A stretch of DNA of 64,000 nucleotides from SYFY01 sp031385325 (GTDB taxonomy: Bacteria > Pseudomonadota > Gammaproteobacteria > Pseudomonadales > Azotimanducaceae), in NCBI GenBank assembly GCA_031385325.1, contig JANNBJ010000082.1, positions 50,839-114,838 on the forward strand, read 5' to 3'. Shown here in pieces: positions 34,583-42,802 of the stretch. The first letter of the stretch is position 1, and each line of letters opens with the position of its first letter. The notes beneath the pieces were generated by a model that was not told where the DNA came from, made no database searches, and saw only the letters and a list, made by a program, of their open reading frames with translations. The translations under genes and the position numbers were made by a program.

Positions 34583-35581
34583 ATGCCGTTTGCACTTGCA
34601 CCCTATTTTCATCCCACGACCGTAGTCTTTGTCGACGACAACGAGGGTTTTCTGCGCAGTCTGGACCTGGAGTTACCGGCAACCTGGGCATATCGCCTGT
34701 TCGCCGAGCCAGAAGCCGCGCTTGCGTTTCTCAACTTGCCGGCGCCTCTGCCACCCTTGGTTGATCGCTGCTTCATGCATCGAAAAGACGACAGCGGCAT
34801 ACGATCGATGACCCTGGACATGTCGATGATCGAACAGGAGATCAATCATCTGAATCGGTTTGCTCGCAATTCGGTGGTGATGATCGACTATTCGATGCCG
34901 CTTCTGAACGGTCTCGAGTTCTGCTCCGAACTGACAGATCCGTACATCCAGAAAGCGATGTTGACCGGGGTTGCCGATGAGAAGGTTGCCGTGCAGGCCT
35001 TCAACGCGAAACTCATCAATCGCTTCATTCCGAAGAACACGAGCCACTCCATCAGTGACATCCTGGCTTTCACCGAGGAGCTTCTGCATGACTACTTTGC
35101 ACAGCACACTGCCCGATTGGTCAACACACTGACCCTGGATCCACCCGCGTTTTTACTGAACAACGATGTCGCTCGGGTCATGCGCAGAGTGCTGCACAAA
35201 CAACAGATCATCGAATATTACCTGGTCGACGATCCGCCGGGCTTTCTCATGCTGCGTGCCGATGGCAGCGCGGTGCGGATGCTGGTGTGCGGCGCTCGCC
35301 ATCGCCAACGAGCGTTGCTGGACGCGCAGCGTTTGGCAGCACCTGCGCACATCATCCAGGCATTGGAGAGCCGCGAGTACCTGATGAGTTACGTCGACTC
35401 GCCGGCAGACTATCGCCACGGCGATTTTCCGTGGGTTGATAATCTGGTTGCCGCAGAAACGGTCAAAGGTGCCGAAGAGTGGTCGATCGGCATCGTCCAG
35501 AATCCGCCAGCGGACATCGACTTCGACCCTTCACTATGCAGTTACAACGCCTACCTTGCCCGGATGGACCGACCCCTATAA
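34583..35581 (+). CDS. Receiver-domain protein with an inserted segment and unknown C-terminal domain
   Basis: A 332-residue protein. It begins with a receiver domain: FVDDNEGFL (acidic pair at 18-19), phospho-Asp102 in VVMIDYSMPLLNG, and the later MLTG and PKN segments. The distance between the acidic pair and the phospho-Asp is about 83 residues, roughly double the usual, because of an insertion rich in MHRKDDSGIRSM. The C-terminal half (VLHKQQIIEYYLVDDPPGFLML) has no recognised output domain. It is coupled to the Arc-type gene. It converges with sbcB with a six-base overlap of the 3' ends. Confidence 0.7.
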   Translation: MPFALAPYFHPTTVVFVDDNEGFLRSLDLELPATWAYRLFAEPEAALAFLNLPAPLPPLVDRCFMHRKDDSGIRSMTLDMSMIEQEINHLNRFARNSVVMIDYSMPLLNGLEFCSELTDPYIQKAMLTGVADEKVAVQAFNAKLINRFIPKNTSHSISDILAFTEELLHDYFAQHTARLVNTLTLDPPAFLLNNDVARVMRRVLHKQQIIEYYLVDDPPGFLMLRADGSAVRMLVCGARHRQRALLDAQRLAAPAHIIQALESREYLMSYVDSPADYRHGDFPWVDNLVAAETVKGAEEWSIGIVQNPPADIDFDPSLCSYNAYLARMDRPL

Positions 35582-36979
35582 CTGGTAACGTTCACGCAAC
35601 CTGCGCAGGTGATCATCCAGTTGTGCCACCAGTTCAGGTGCCACACCTTCGTTCCGAATGACCGCCAACTCTGCCTCATAGCCTGTAACCGTTCGCCATG
35701 GTGCCTTGTCAGCGGTCAGCTTTTCCCGCACAAAATTCGACCATTCACCAGCTTCGTCAGGCTTAAGCAGATGCGGAAAACTGCGCGCCTTCAGGCGACT
35801 AACCAGTTTATTCAGTCGCTGGTCGCGAAAATCAAGCTGTGGCCACTCGCCTGCTGCAACGCCGCTGACAAAGGCGTCACACCGGGAGCGATCCTCGTCC
35901 AGCAGGAATTTGTCGTACAAGGATGCCTCGACGTCTTCGGCCTTGTTGGTCTTCGGATCCTGAAACAGCCGAGCGATTTTTTGCAGCACAGCCGGTTGCG
36001 AAAGACGGCGTTTACGACTGTTAACCTGCGCCATGTCGATTTGCGCACGCTCGATATTGGCAGGTGTCAGCACACTCAGATCGGCCACAAACGGACACCG
36101 ATTGGTGCGGATTTCCTTCAGCGGTGGACGATTTTCTGCGCCAGCAGTGAACAGTGCCTTGCGCAAGTCAGCCTCATCACCGTGGATCAACATTTCGATA
36201 TCAGCGGCCAGATCTGCAACGATCACGGAGTTGGCGTTAATCGGGTGTCGGCAGATCGACAGGACTGGAGCCACTCGATAGCGCTCCTTTGGATACATGC
36301 CAGAAACATGTACGCACACACGCTGGGCATAAGGTTCGAGCAACTTGCGTACGTTCCGCTTGTCGCGGCTGCCGAGGTAGTAGTCAAACAGCCGTGGCTG
36401 CGCTGTGCGGATGAGTTTCGCCAGCGCAAGCGTTGCACGGACATCGGAAAGTGCGTCGTGGGCTGATTCGTGTTCAAGGCCGTTGGCCCGCGTAAGCTCT
36501 GCCAGACGGTAGACGGGCCAGCCCTCTTCATCCTTAGGCCACTCCATGCCTTCTGGTCTCAGTGCACCAGTCGCGCGCACCAGATCGACCAGGTCCCACC
36601 TGGAATTTCCATTCCGATGCTCACGGGCATAAGGATCACGAAGATGTCGAAACAACCCGAATCGCACAAACTCATCATCGAACCGCAGGCTGTTGTAGCC
36701 AACGGCGCAGGTATGGGGCACGCAAAGAGCGCCATGAATCCGCTCGAAGGCTTGCCACTCGGTGATTCCGGATAACGTCCGTTGCGGGGTGATGCCCGTA
36801 ATCAGCGTCGCTCGAGGATCTGGCAGCACATCGTCGGGCAACACGACGTCAGTGACAAATTCATCACCGACCGGATTCAGCTCCACGTCGGTCCGCAGCC
36901 CGGCGAACTGCACGATGCGATCCCAGCGCGCCGCCGTGCCAGAAGTTTCAAGGTCGTACCAATAAAACGAATCAGCCAT
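35576..36979 (-). CDS. sbcB: Exodeoxyribonuclease I
   Basis: A 467-residue DEDDh-type 3'-5' exonuclease. Exo I is YWYDLETSG (Asp and Glu), Exo II is YNSLRFDDEF, and Exo III is HDALSDVRATLAL. The rest matches the SbcB SH3-like and C-terminal regions (RVCVHVSGMYPKERY; EKLTADKAPWRTVTGYEAEL). It degrades ssDNA and removes recombination intermediates in the cytoplasm. The ATG at 36979 has GAGGAG ten bases upstream, chosen over a longer frame from 37021. Its stop overlaps the stop of the receiver gene. Confidence 0.93.
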   Translation of the reverse strand: MADSFYWYDLETSGTAARWDRIVQFAGLRTDVELNPVGDEFVTDVVLPDDVLPDPRATLITGITPQRTLSGITEWQAFERIHGALCVPHTCAVGYNSLRFDDEFVRFGLFRHLRDPYAREHRNGNSRWDLVDLVRATGALRPEGMEWPKDEEGWPVYRLAELTRANGLEHESAHDALSDVRATLALAKLIRTAQPRLFDYYLGSRDKRNVRKLLEPYAQRVCVHVSGMYPKERYRVAPVLSICRHPINANSVIVADLAADIEMLIHGDEADLRKALFTAGAENRPPLKEIRTNRCPFVADLSVLTPANIERAQIDMAQVNSRKRRLSQPAVLQKIARLFQDPKTNKAEDVEASLYDKFLLDEDRSRCDAFVSGVAAGEWPQLDFRDQRLNKLVSRLKARSFPHLLKPDEAGEWSNFVREKLTADKAPWRTVTGYEAELAVIRNEGVAPELVAQLDDHLRRLRERYQL

Positions 36980-37119
36980 GGTGCGATTGCTCCTCGGCGA
37001 CCGATGCATATCGGCAGCCATTTTTTAGCACTCTCGCTGCAGGCTTCCCGGTGTTCCATGTTTGAGGTGTCACTGCTTTCCTTTAGTCTTGGCGCCTTTC
37101 CCGTGGCAGGACTTTCATC

Positions 37120-38496
37120 TTGAGCCCATCTCGACTGGCGCTGTTTGCCGGACCACTGCTGGCATTGTCGGTGACAATGCTGCTCCGCTTCCAGTTCGAT
37201 TGGGAAGCAAGCACTGCCAACACCCTTGGGGTCACCTTGCTCTGCGTAGTTTGGTGGATCTTCGAGCCAATACCGATTCCGGCTACCTCGCTGGTGCCGT
37301 TTGCCGTTTTGCCACTGCTTGGCGTGATTACCGAGAACGACGTTGCACTCGCTTATGGCAATCCGTTGGTCCTCCTCTTGATGGGGGGCTTTCTTCTGTC
37401 AACCGCCCTCGCCCGCAGCGGTGCCCATCGCAGGCTGGCTTTGGGCATGGTCAGACTGACCGGGGGCTCCAGCAGCAAGATGGTGGTGCTGGGGTTCATG
37501 ATCGCTTCCGCGTCGATCAGTTTGTGGATTTCCAACACTGCGACGACGCTGATGCTGCTGCCAATTGCCTTGGCGGTCCTGGAAAAAAGCCCCGACCCCA
37601 AGCTCGCTACGCCCTTGCTGTTGGGAATCGCTTATGCCGCTTCGATTGGCGGGATGGGTACGCCGATCGGTACCCCGACCAACCTGGTCTTCATGGGCGT
37701 CTATGAGCGCTCATTCGGCCTTGAGTATTCATTTACAGACTGGATGCGCATCGGTGTCCCGATCGTTGTATTGATGATTCCGCTGGCCTGGCTGTGGTTG
37801 GCTCGTGGCCTGACTTACACCGGCAGTTTCGATCTCCCGGCAACTGGCGCCTGGACTGCCGCGGAGAAACGTGTCCTCACCGTTTTTGCACTGACCGCGT
37901 TCGCCTGGATCACTCGAAGCGAGCCAATGGGTGGCTGGAGCACTTTGTTGAACGTGCCGTATGCCAACGATGCAATGGTGGCATTCATCGGCGTGATCGC
38001 GCTTTTTCTCATCCCCGACGGACAAGGGAAAAAACTCCTCGATTGGGAAACCGCCAATGACATTCCGTGGGGTGTCTTGCTGCTGTTTGGCGCCGGTATT
38101 GCCATCGCAGCAGCATTCCAGAGTTCAGGCCTGTCAACAAGCATCGGAACCGCGCTGTCCGGCCTGTCCACACTGCCTGTTCTGTTGATGATTGCGACCA
38201 TCTGTCTGGTGGTCACTTTCCTCAGTGAAACGACCAGCAACACCGCAACGGCGGTGTTATTGATGCCAATTCTTGCGACTGCTGCACAAGCTGCCGACCT
38301 CGATCCCACACTCTTCATGATCCCGGCGGCCCTGGCCGCTTCGTGTGGTTTCATGCTGCCGGTCGCGACTGCGCCGAACGCGGTGGTGTTTTCAACGGGA
38401 CGCTTCTCGACCGGGCGAATGGTGCGTGAGGGACTAGTACTCAACTTCATCGGCATCTTCGTGATTTCCGCAGTGTGTTACCTGCTGCTGACCTGA
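37120..38496 (+). CDS. DASS/SLC13 family sodium-coupled anion symporter
   Basis: A 458-residue membrane protein with about 11 TM segments. The paired SNT motifs of the DASS family are visible as ISNTATTLMLLPIA and TSNTATAVLLMPIL, with two hairpin regions around them. The GTPIGTPTNLVF segment is typical of the C4-dicarboxylate/anion carriers. Substrates are usually dicarboxylates, sulfate or citrate. The start is a TTG at 37120 with CAGGAC about nine bases upstream. Its 3' end overlaps the convergent lipoprotein gene by 63 bases. Confidence 0.9.
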   Translation: MSPSRLALFAGPLLALSVTMLLRFQFDWEASTANTLGVTLLCVVWWIFEPIPIPATSLVPFAVLPLLGVITENDVALAYGNPLVLLLMGGFLLSTALARSGAHRRLALGMVRLTGGSSSKMVVLGFMIASASISLWISNTATTLMLLPIALAVLEKSPDPKLATPLLLGIAYAASIGGMGTPIGTPTNLVFMGVYERSFGLEYSFTDWMRIGVPIVVLMIPLAWLWLARGLTYTGSFDLPATGAWTAAEKRVLTVFALTAFAWITRSEPMGGWSTLLNVPYANDAMVAFIGVIALFLIPDGQGKKLLDWETANDIPWGVLLLFGAGIAIAAAFQSSGLSTSIGTALSGLSTLPVLLMIATICLVVTFLSETTSNTATAVLLMPILATAAQAADLDPTLFMIPAALAASCGFMLPVATAPNAVVFSTGRFSTGRMVREGLVLNFIGIFVISAVCYLLLT

Positions 38497-39537
38497 AGTG
38501 CTGGGAGCGCCGGAGATCAGGTCTCGCAAGCGTTGATGACGCGCCTCATTCGACATTACGGTCAACTGCTCTACGGCGGACCAGAACTGCGGCCACTGGG
38601 AACCCGCTTCCTGAAACAGGGTGGCAAACGCAGGTTCGTATTGCGCATAGGTCTGCCGCGCAGCCAGATAGGCATTGTTGAGTCCGGTCGCAACAATCGC
38701 GTCATAGCGGGAAGTTCCACCATCGCGACGTCTTGCCGCATGGCACAGCCGAAAGTCTGCGTAGATGGCATCCGCCAACCGTTGCTTTTCCTGGTCCGGT
38801 ACACTCGATGTGTATACCGACTCGAGTCGGTTGCGTAGCGCTGCCAACAAGCGCTCGAAACGCTCGTTGACCGCCTGAGCACTCAAGTATCGATCGAGAT
38901 CAGCAGGTCGGTTACTGAGCCACTGCTGAACGCCTGTGTTGCCAACGAAACTGGCCAGGGACTCATTGAATGGCGCATCACCGTCCACCCACACACGGCC
39001 ATGGGTCAGTTCATGGAAGAGCAGATTGGCGAGGTCTCCATCGGACCAATTGATGAAGGTATCCAGCAGCGGATCCGTGAACCAACCCAGTGTCGAGTAG
39101 GCTGGCACACCACCGATACTCACTACTCTGCCAGCCCGGCGCAGCTGTGTGGCCATCCGCAAGGCGTCGGCTTCATGGAAATAACCTCGATAAGGCAAGC
39201 AGCCAACGATCGGGTAGCACCACTGCAATGGCGCGAGGGACAGTGCCGGTGTCGCCACCACATTCCAGACTACCGCCCGTCGCCTGGTCGTAACGAGGCT
39301 TCGGTATCGCCCCTGATCCGGCAGATAGAGCTGTTCGTGGGCAAAGCGCAGGATGGCCTGACTGGCTTCCAGACGAGCGCGCAGGGCTGGCGACGTTTTC
39401 GAAGACTTGAGCAATGCCGATACGGGCTGGCGCTGCAGAAGCAACGAAGTCTGGCCCCGCACTGCCTGACCGTAATAACCCAGCGTGCTGCAGCCTGAGA
39501 GCAGCCACAACAGCAAGAGCCCGATTTGGCGGCTCAT
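38434..39537 (-). CDS. Aminopeptidase-like (PF10023 type) lipoprotein, zinc-metallopeptidase
   Basis: A 367-residue lipoprotein. The signal peptide ends in LLSGC, acylating Cys16. A zinc site is visible as LLFHELTHGRVWVDGDAPFNESLASF: HExxH plus the downstream Glu of gluzincins. This is the family often listed as putative aminopeptidase. The substrate is unknown; it may act in the periplasm. The ATG at 39537. The C-terminal 63 bases overlap the end of the DASS gene on the other strand. Confidence 0.85.
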   Translation of the reverse strand: MSRQIGLLLLWLLSGCSTLGYYGQAVRGQTSLLLQRQPVSALLKSSKTSPALRARLEASQAILRFAHEQLYLPDQGRYRSLVTTRRRAVVWNVVATPALSLAPLQWCYPIVGCLPYRGYFHEADALRMATQLRRAGRVVSIGGVPAYSTLGWFTDPLLDTFINWSDGDLANLLFHELTHGRVWVDGDAPFNESLASFVGNTGVQQWLSNRPADLDRYLSAQAVNERFERLLAALRNRLESVYTSSVPDQEKQRLADAIYADFRLCHAARRRDGGTSRYDAIVATGLNNAYLAARQTYAQYEPAFATLFQEAGSQWPQFWSAVEQLTVMSNEARHQRLRDLISGAPSTSGQQQVTHCGNHEDADEVEY

Positions 39538-39585
39538 GGCCCCCCTCGTATACTCGCGATCTCATCCACGAGCTTGTTACCCGCC

Positions 39586-40473
39586 ATGGCGTTACTGCGC
39601 GGAATCGTTGTTCTACTGGTGACCCTGTGTGTCACTACCCTGGTGTGCATTCCCTTATTTTCTCTCGGCGTGGTGGCGTTGATTCTCCCTGGTGCCCCCG
39701 GTCGACGGCTGAAGCGATGGCTCGAAATCTGGTTGTTCACCTGGACCGGCTTTAACAGATTTCTGTTGAACGCAGTGCGAATGACCGATATCCGTCTGGA
39801 TTGGCGTGAGATAGAAACAGTATCAACAGACCAATGGTATCTCGTCATCTCGAATCACCAGACCTGGTCCGACATTCTTGTCCTGCAGACCATCCTCTGG
39901 AACCGGATCCCACCCATCAAGTTCTTCACCAAGGAACAGTTGATCTGGATTCCGTTCATCGGCATCGGCATGTACCTGTTGGGGTTTCCTTTCGTCAAAC
40001 GCTCCACCAAACAACAGATTGCAAAAAAGCCGGAATTGAAAGGCGCCGACCGCGAATCAATACGCATTGCGTGTCGCCAATTCCGCGAGTACCCATCAAC
40101 GGTGTTGAATTTTATCGAGGGCACACGTTTCACGCCGGCCAAACATGAGCGACTGCGCAGCCCATTCAAGCGATTGTTGCCGCCAAAGGTGGGTGGCCTG
40201 TCTTACGTCGTTACCGACATGGGTAGCACGTTCAATCGAATGCTGGACGTCACCATCCAGTACCCCGGTGGCCCGCCGACCATCTGGGAATTCCTGCAAG
40301 GCAAGTGCCGCCAAGTGAACGTCGTGGTTGAAACCTACACCATCCCCGCCGAGGTAGTGGTCGATGGCACCGAACGCGAACAACGCCGTCGCCTGGCAGC
40401 CTGGATAGATACCGTCTGGCATGCCAAGGACCAATGCCTTGAGCGGCTCGAAACTGACGCCACCGCGTCCTGA
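39586..40473 (+). CDS. 1-acyl-sn-glycerol-3-phosphate acyltransferase-like (YihG-like)
   Basis: A 295-residue PlsC-family protein. A hydrophobic N-terminal segment anchors it; VISNHQTWSDILVL is the NHxxxxD catalytic motif and NFIEGTRFTP is the second motif. It acylates lysophospholipid or a related acceptor at the inner membrane. The ATG at 39586 is chosen; a longer frame at 39526 lacks support. GspA starts at the stop with a one-base overlap (TGATG), coupling the two genes. Confidence 0.87.
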   Translation: MALLRGIVVLLVTLCVTTLVCIPLFSLGVVALILPGAPGRRLKRWLEIWLFTWTGFNRFLLNAVRMTDIRLDWREIETVSTDQWYLVISNHQTWSDILVLQTILWNRIPPIKFFTKEQLIWIPFIGIGMYLLGFPFVKRSTKQQIAKKPELKGADRESIRIACRQFREYPSTVLNFIEGTRFTPAKHERLRSPFKRLLPPKVGGLSYVVTDMGSTFNRMLDVTIQYPGGPPTIWEFLQGKCRQVNVVVETYTIPAEVVVDGTEREQRRRLAAWIDTVWHAKDQCLERLETDATAS

Positions 40474-42176
40474 TGTACCTCGAACATTTTCGCTTCGTCC
40501 GCGAGCCTTTTTCCATTGCTCCGGACCCGGGCTTCCTCTACCTGAGCGAAGGTCATAACGAAGCACTCGCGCATCTTCAGTACGGTTTGAATCACGGCGG
40601 ATTTGTCCTCATCACCGGCGAAGTTGGCACTGGCAAAACAACGTTGTTGCGAAATCTGGTGCGCATGACACCAGAAAACATGGATCTTGCGTTCATCCTG
40701 AATCCGCGACTCACGGCCAAGGAGCTGCTCGAAACGATCTGCGAAGAGCTGGCGGTCATCCACGACAAGAACACCACGCTATCCATCAAGCAATACATCG
40801 ATCTGCTCAATCAATATCTGCTTCGTGCTCATCGCGAAGGCAGAAGTACGGTGTTGGTGATCGACGAAGCGCAAAACCTCTCACCGGCCGTCCTTGAACA
40901 AATTCGATTACTTACCAACCTGGAAACTGACGAACGCAAGTTGCTCCGCATCATTCTGATCGGGCAGCCGGAGCTGGATGCCCTGCTGGCGCGCACCGAA
41001 CTTCGCCAACTGTCCCAACGAATCACTGCGCGGTACCGACTCGGGCCGCTCGGTAGTGCCGAGACATCTGCCTATGTTGCCCACCGTCTCGCGACCGCAG
41101 GGGGAAACCCTCGCATTTTCACGCAATCTGCGCTCCGCAGGCTGTATCGGGTAACCGGCGGCATACCACGTTTGATCAATGTCGTCGCTGATCGAGCGCT
41201 ACTGGGTGCATACGGACTCGGCAAGTTTGAAGTGACACAACGAATCGTCGATCGGGCCGCTGTGGAAGTCATACCTGATCGACGAAACAACTCCTGGCTT
41301 GTTATCACGGCCTCATCGGCATTGGTGGTGATAACGTTGTCACTGATTGGATATTGGGTAGCGGAACGACGAAACACGCTCCCGGAGCCGATCACTCGAA
41401 ACGCGCCATCGGTCATCGTTCAGGCAGAAGATGTGGAACCGGTCGAAATCCCGTTCAGCACTGACACCGCAGACAGCGCAGTGACGAACGAAGGCGCTGA
41501 TCCACAGTACGGACCTGCCGCTGAGGTTACACCACGAACGAGATTGGTCAGCCGTCCCGCGAAGTCCAACGAAGAACTGCAACGAGCAGCCTATCGCCAA
41601 GTGTTCAAGACCTGGGCCCTGGAGTACAACCCAGCGACGAATGGATTGCCTTGTGAATTCGCTAATCTGAACGGGTTGTCATGTACCAGCCAGACCGGCT
41701 CCCTGGTGGAGATCGAAAATCTTGATCTGCCAGTGGTCATCGAACTATGGGACGAGAAGACGGAGCCCTACCACGCCGCGGTGCTGGGTCTGGAAGGGGC
41801 GAGGCTTACGCTGGGCCTTGATGGCGTGGTCGTCAACGTGACACCACAGGACCTGCGCGATCAGTGGTTCGGTAAATTCAGTTATGTCTGGCCGAGACCG
41901 CCTCTGGTTAGCGGTTTACTGAGCGAAGGCGACTTGCACGATGGCGTTGTTGTCCTTCGCGATCGCTTGCAGACCGCTCTGGCGCGCCCGATAACGAGTA
42001 CCATTCAGAACCTGTTTGACGCCGACCTTGCCAAGGCGCTGCTCGAGTTTCAGAAGCGCGAGGCACTGGTTCCCGATCGGGTTGTCGGTCCACAGACCTG
42101 GCTTCGCCTGGCCAGAGTCACGGGAAGCAACACGATCCCCAGTCTTCATGAACCCACACCGGCCGGGGTGCAATAA
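40473..42176 (+). CDS. gspA: General secretion pathway protein GspA/ExeA-like AAA ATPase with peptidoglycan-binding domain
   Basis: A 567-residue protein. The AAA domain carries Walker A GEVGTGKTT at residues 49-57, Walker B VLVIDEAQNLSP near 130, and the RFxxxxxR-type ALRRLYRVTGGIP sensor region. A TM lies near residues 273-290, followed by a linker and a C-terminal peptidoglycan-binding-like region (DLAKALLEFQKREALVPDRVVGPQTWLRL). GspA assembles or inserts the type II secretin using ATP. GspB follows two bases after the stop, reproducing the GspAB pair. No other type II genes are in the window. Confidence 0.92.
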   Translation: MYLEHFRFVREPFSIAPDPGFLYLSEGHNEALAHLQYGLNHGGFVLITGEVGTGKTTLLRNLVRMTPENMDLAFILNPRLTAKELLETICEELAVIHDKNTTLSIKQYIDLLNQYLLRAHREGRSTVLVIDEAQNLSPAVLEQIRLLTNLETDERKLLRIILIGQPELDALLARTELRQLSQRITARYRLGPLGSAETSAYVAHRLATAGGNPRIFTQSALRRLYRVTGGIPRLINVVADRALLGAYGLGKFEVTQRIVDRAAVEVIPDRRNNSWLVITASSALVVITLSLIGYWVAERRNTLPEPITRNAPSVIVQAEDVEPVEIPFSTDTADSAVTNEGADPQYGPAAEVTPRTRLVSRPAKSNEELQRAAYRQVFKTWALEYNPATNGLPCEFANLNGLSCTSQTGSLVEIENLDLPVVIELWDEKTEPYHAAVLGLEGARLTLGLDGVVVNVTPQDLRDQWFGKFSYVWPRPPLVSGLLSEGDLHDGVVVLRDRLQTALARPITSTIQNLFDADLAKALLEFQKREALVPDRVVGPQTWLRLARVTGSNTIPSLHEPTPAGVQ

Positions 42177-42177
42177 C

Positions 42178-42762
42178 ATGTCATTCATCGTGGATGCAGC
42201 ACGTCGACGAGAACTTGATGAAGAGCCCAGTCAGGCGGCAACCTGGGCCTATTCGCAAATGCGTAATCGCCAACGCCGATTGTGGGTAGCCGTTGGTCTT
42301 CTGACTTTCATCGCTTTGGCATTGACCGCAACGTTGCTCGTTCGCTGGTTCTCTGCTCGATCGCCCGACGAGATCGCAGTTGCGACTGAAAATGCGACTG
42401 CGACGCCTCCCGCGGCAGTTGATCCCGCCATCACATCGGGCTCCAGCATGGAACAGTCTATTGACGGAGTCCCTTACTACCAACCAATAGAAAGCGACGC
42501 GCCGCCCGAGGAAATCTACAGAACACCAGTGATGCTTGCCGGCGCGCCGCAAGCCATACAGGAGGAGCTCCTGCTGTTCCATTATTCTTCTCATCTCTAT
42601 TCAAGCGAGCCTGGTGGTCGTTCAATGTCCGTCAACGGCCAACGGGTACGCGAAGGGGATGCTCTTGATCGCTGGTCGGTTGACGAAATCACCGAAGAAG
42701 GTGCCATCTGGGACAACGGCGACATTCTGGTTGAGGTAAACGTGCTGGATCTATGGAAGTGA
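42178..42762 (+). CDS. gspB: GspB-like type II secretion assembly protein
   Basis: A 194-residue bitopic protein. A cytoplasmic N-terminus (MSFIVDAARRRELDEE) is followed by a TM near residues 37-58 (WVAVGLLTFIALALTATLLV), a Pro/Ala-rich linker and the periplasmic HYSSHLYSSEPGGRSMSVNGQRVREGD domain. That domain matches the GspB domain that works with GspA in secretin localisation. The ATG at 42178 sits two bases after the gspA stop. Convergent with the HD-GYP gene through an inverted repeat at 42758-42802. Confidence 0.88.
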   Translation: MSFIVDAARRRELDEEPSQAATWAYSQMRNRQRRLWVAVGLLTFIALALTATLLVRWFSARSPDEIAVATENATATPPAAVDPAITSGSSMEQSIDGVPYYQPIESDAPPEEIYRTPVMLAGAPQAIQEELLLFHYSSHLYSSEPGGRSMSVNGQRVREGDALDRWSVDEITEEGAIWDNGDILVEVNVLDLWK

Positions 42763-42802
42763 ACAGTCTTCTGGTTGGAAAGACCTGAACCGACTGTTCA
42801 CT
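42758..42802. terminator. Long inverted repeat containing stop codons (bidirectional terminator)
   Basis: AGTGAACAGTC at 42758-42768 is perfectly complementary to GACTGTTCACT at 42792-42802, with a smaller inner hairpin between. It overlaps the gspB stop and lies at the 3' end of the HD-GYP gene. The position between convergent genes supports termination in both directions, though no T-run is obvious. Confidence 0.6.
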
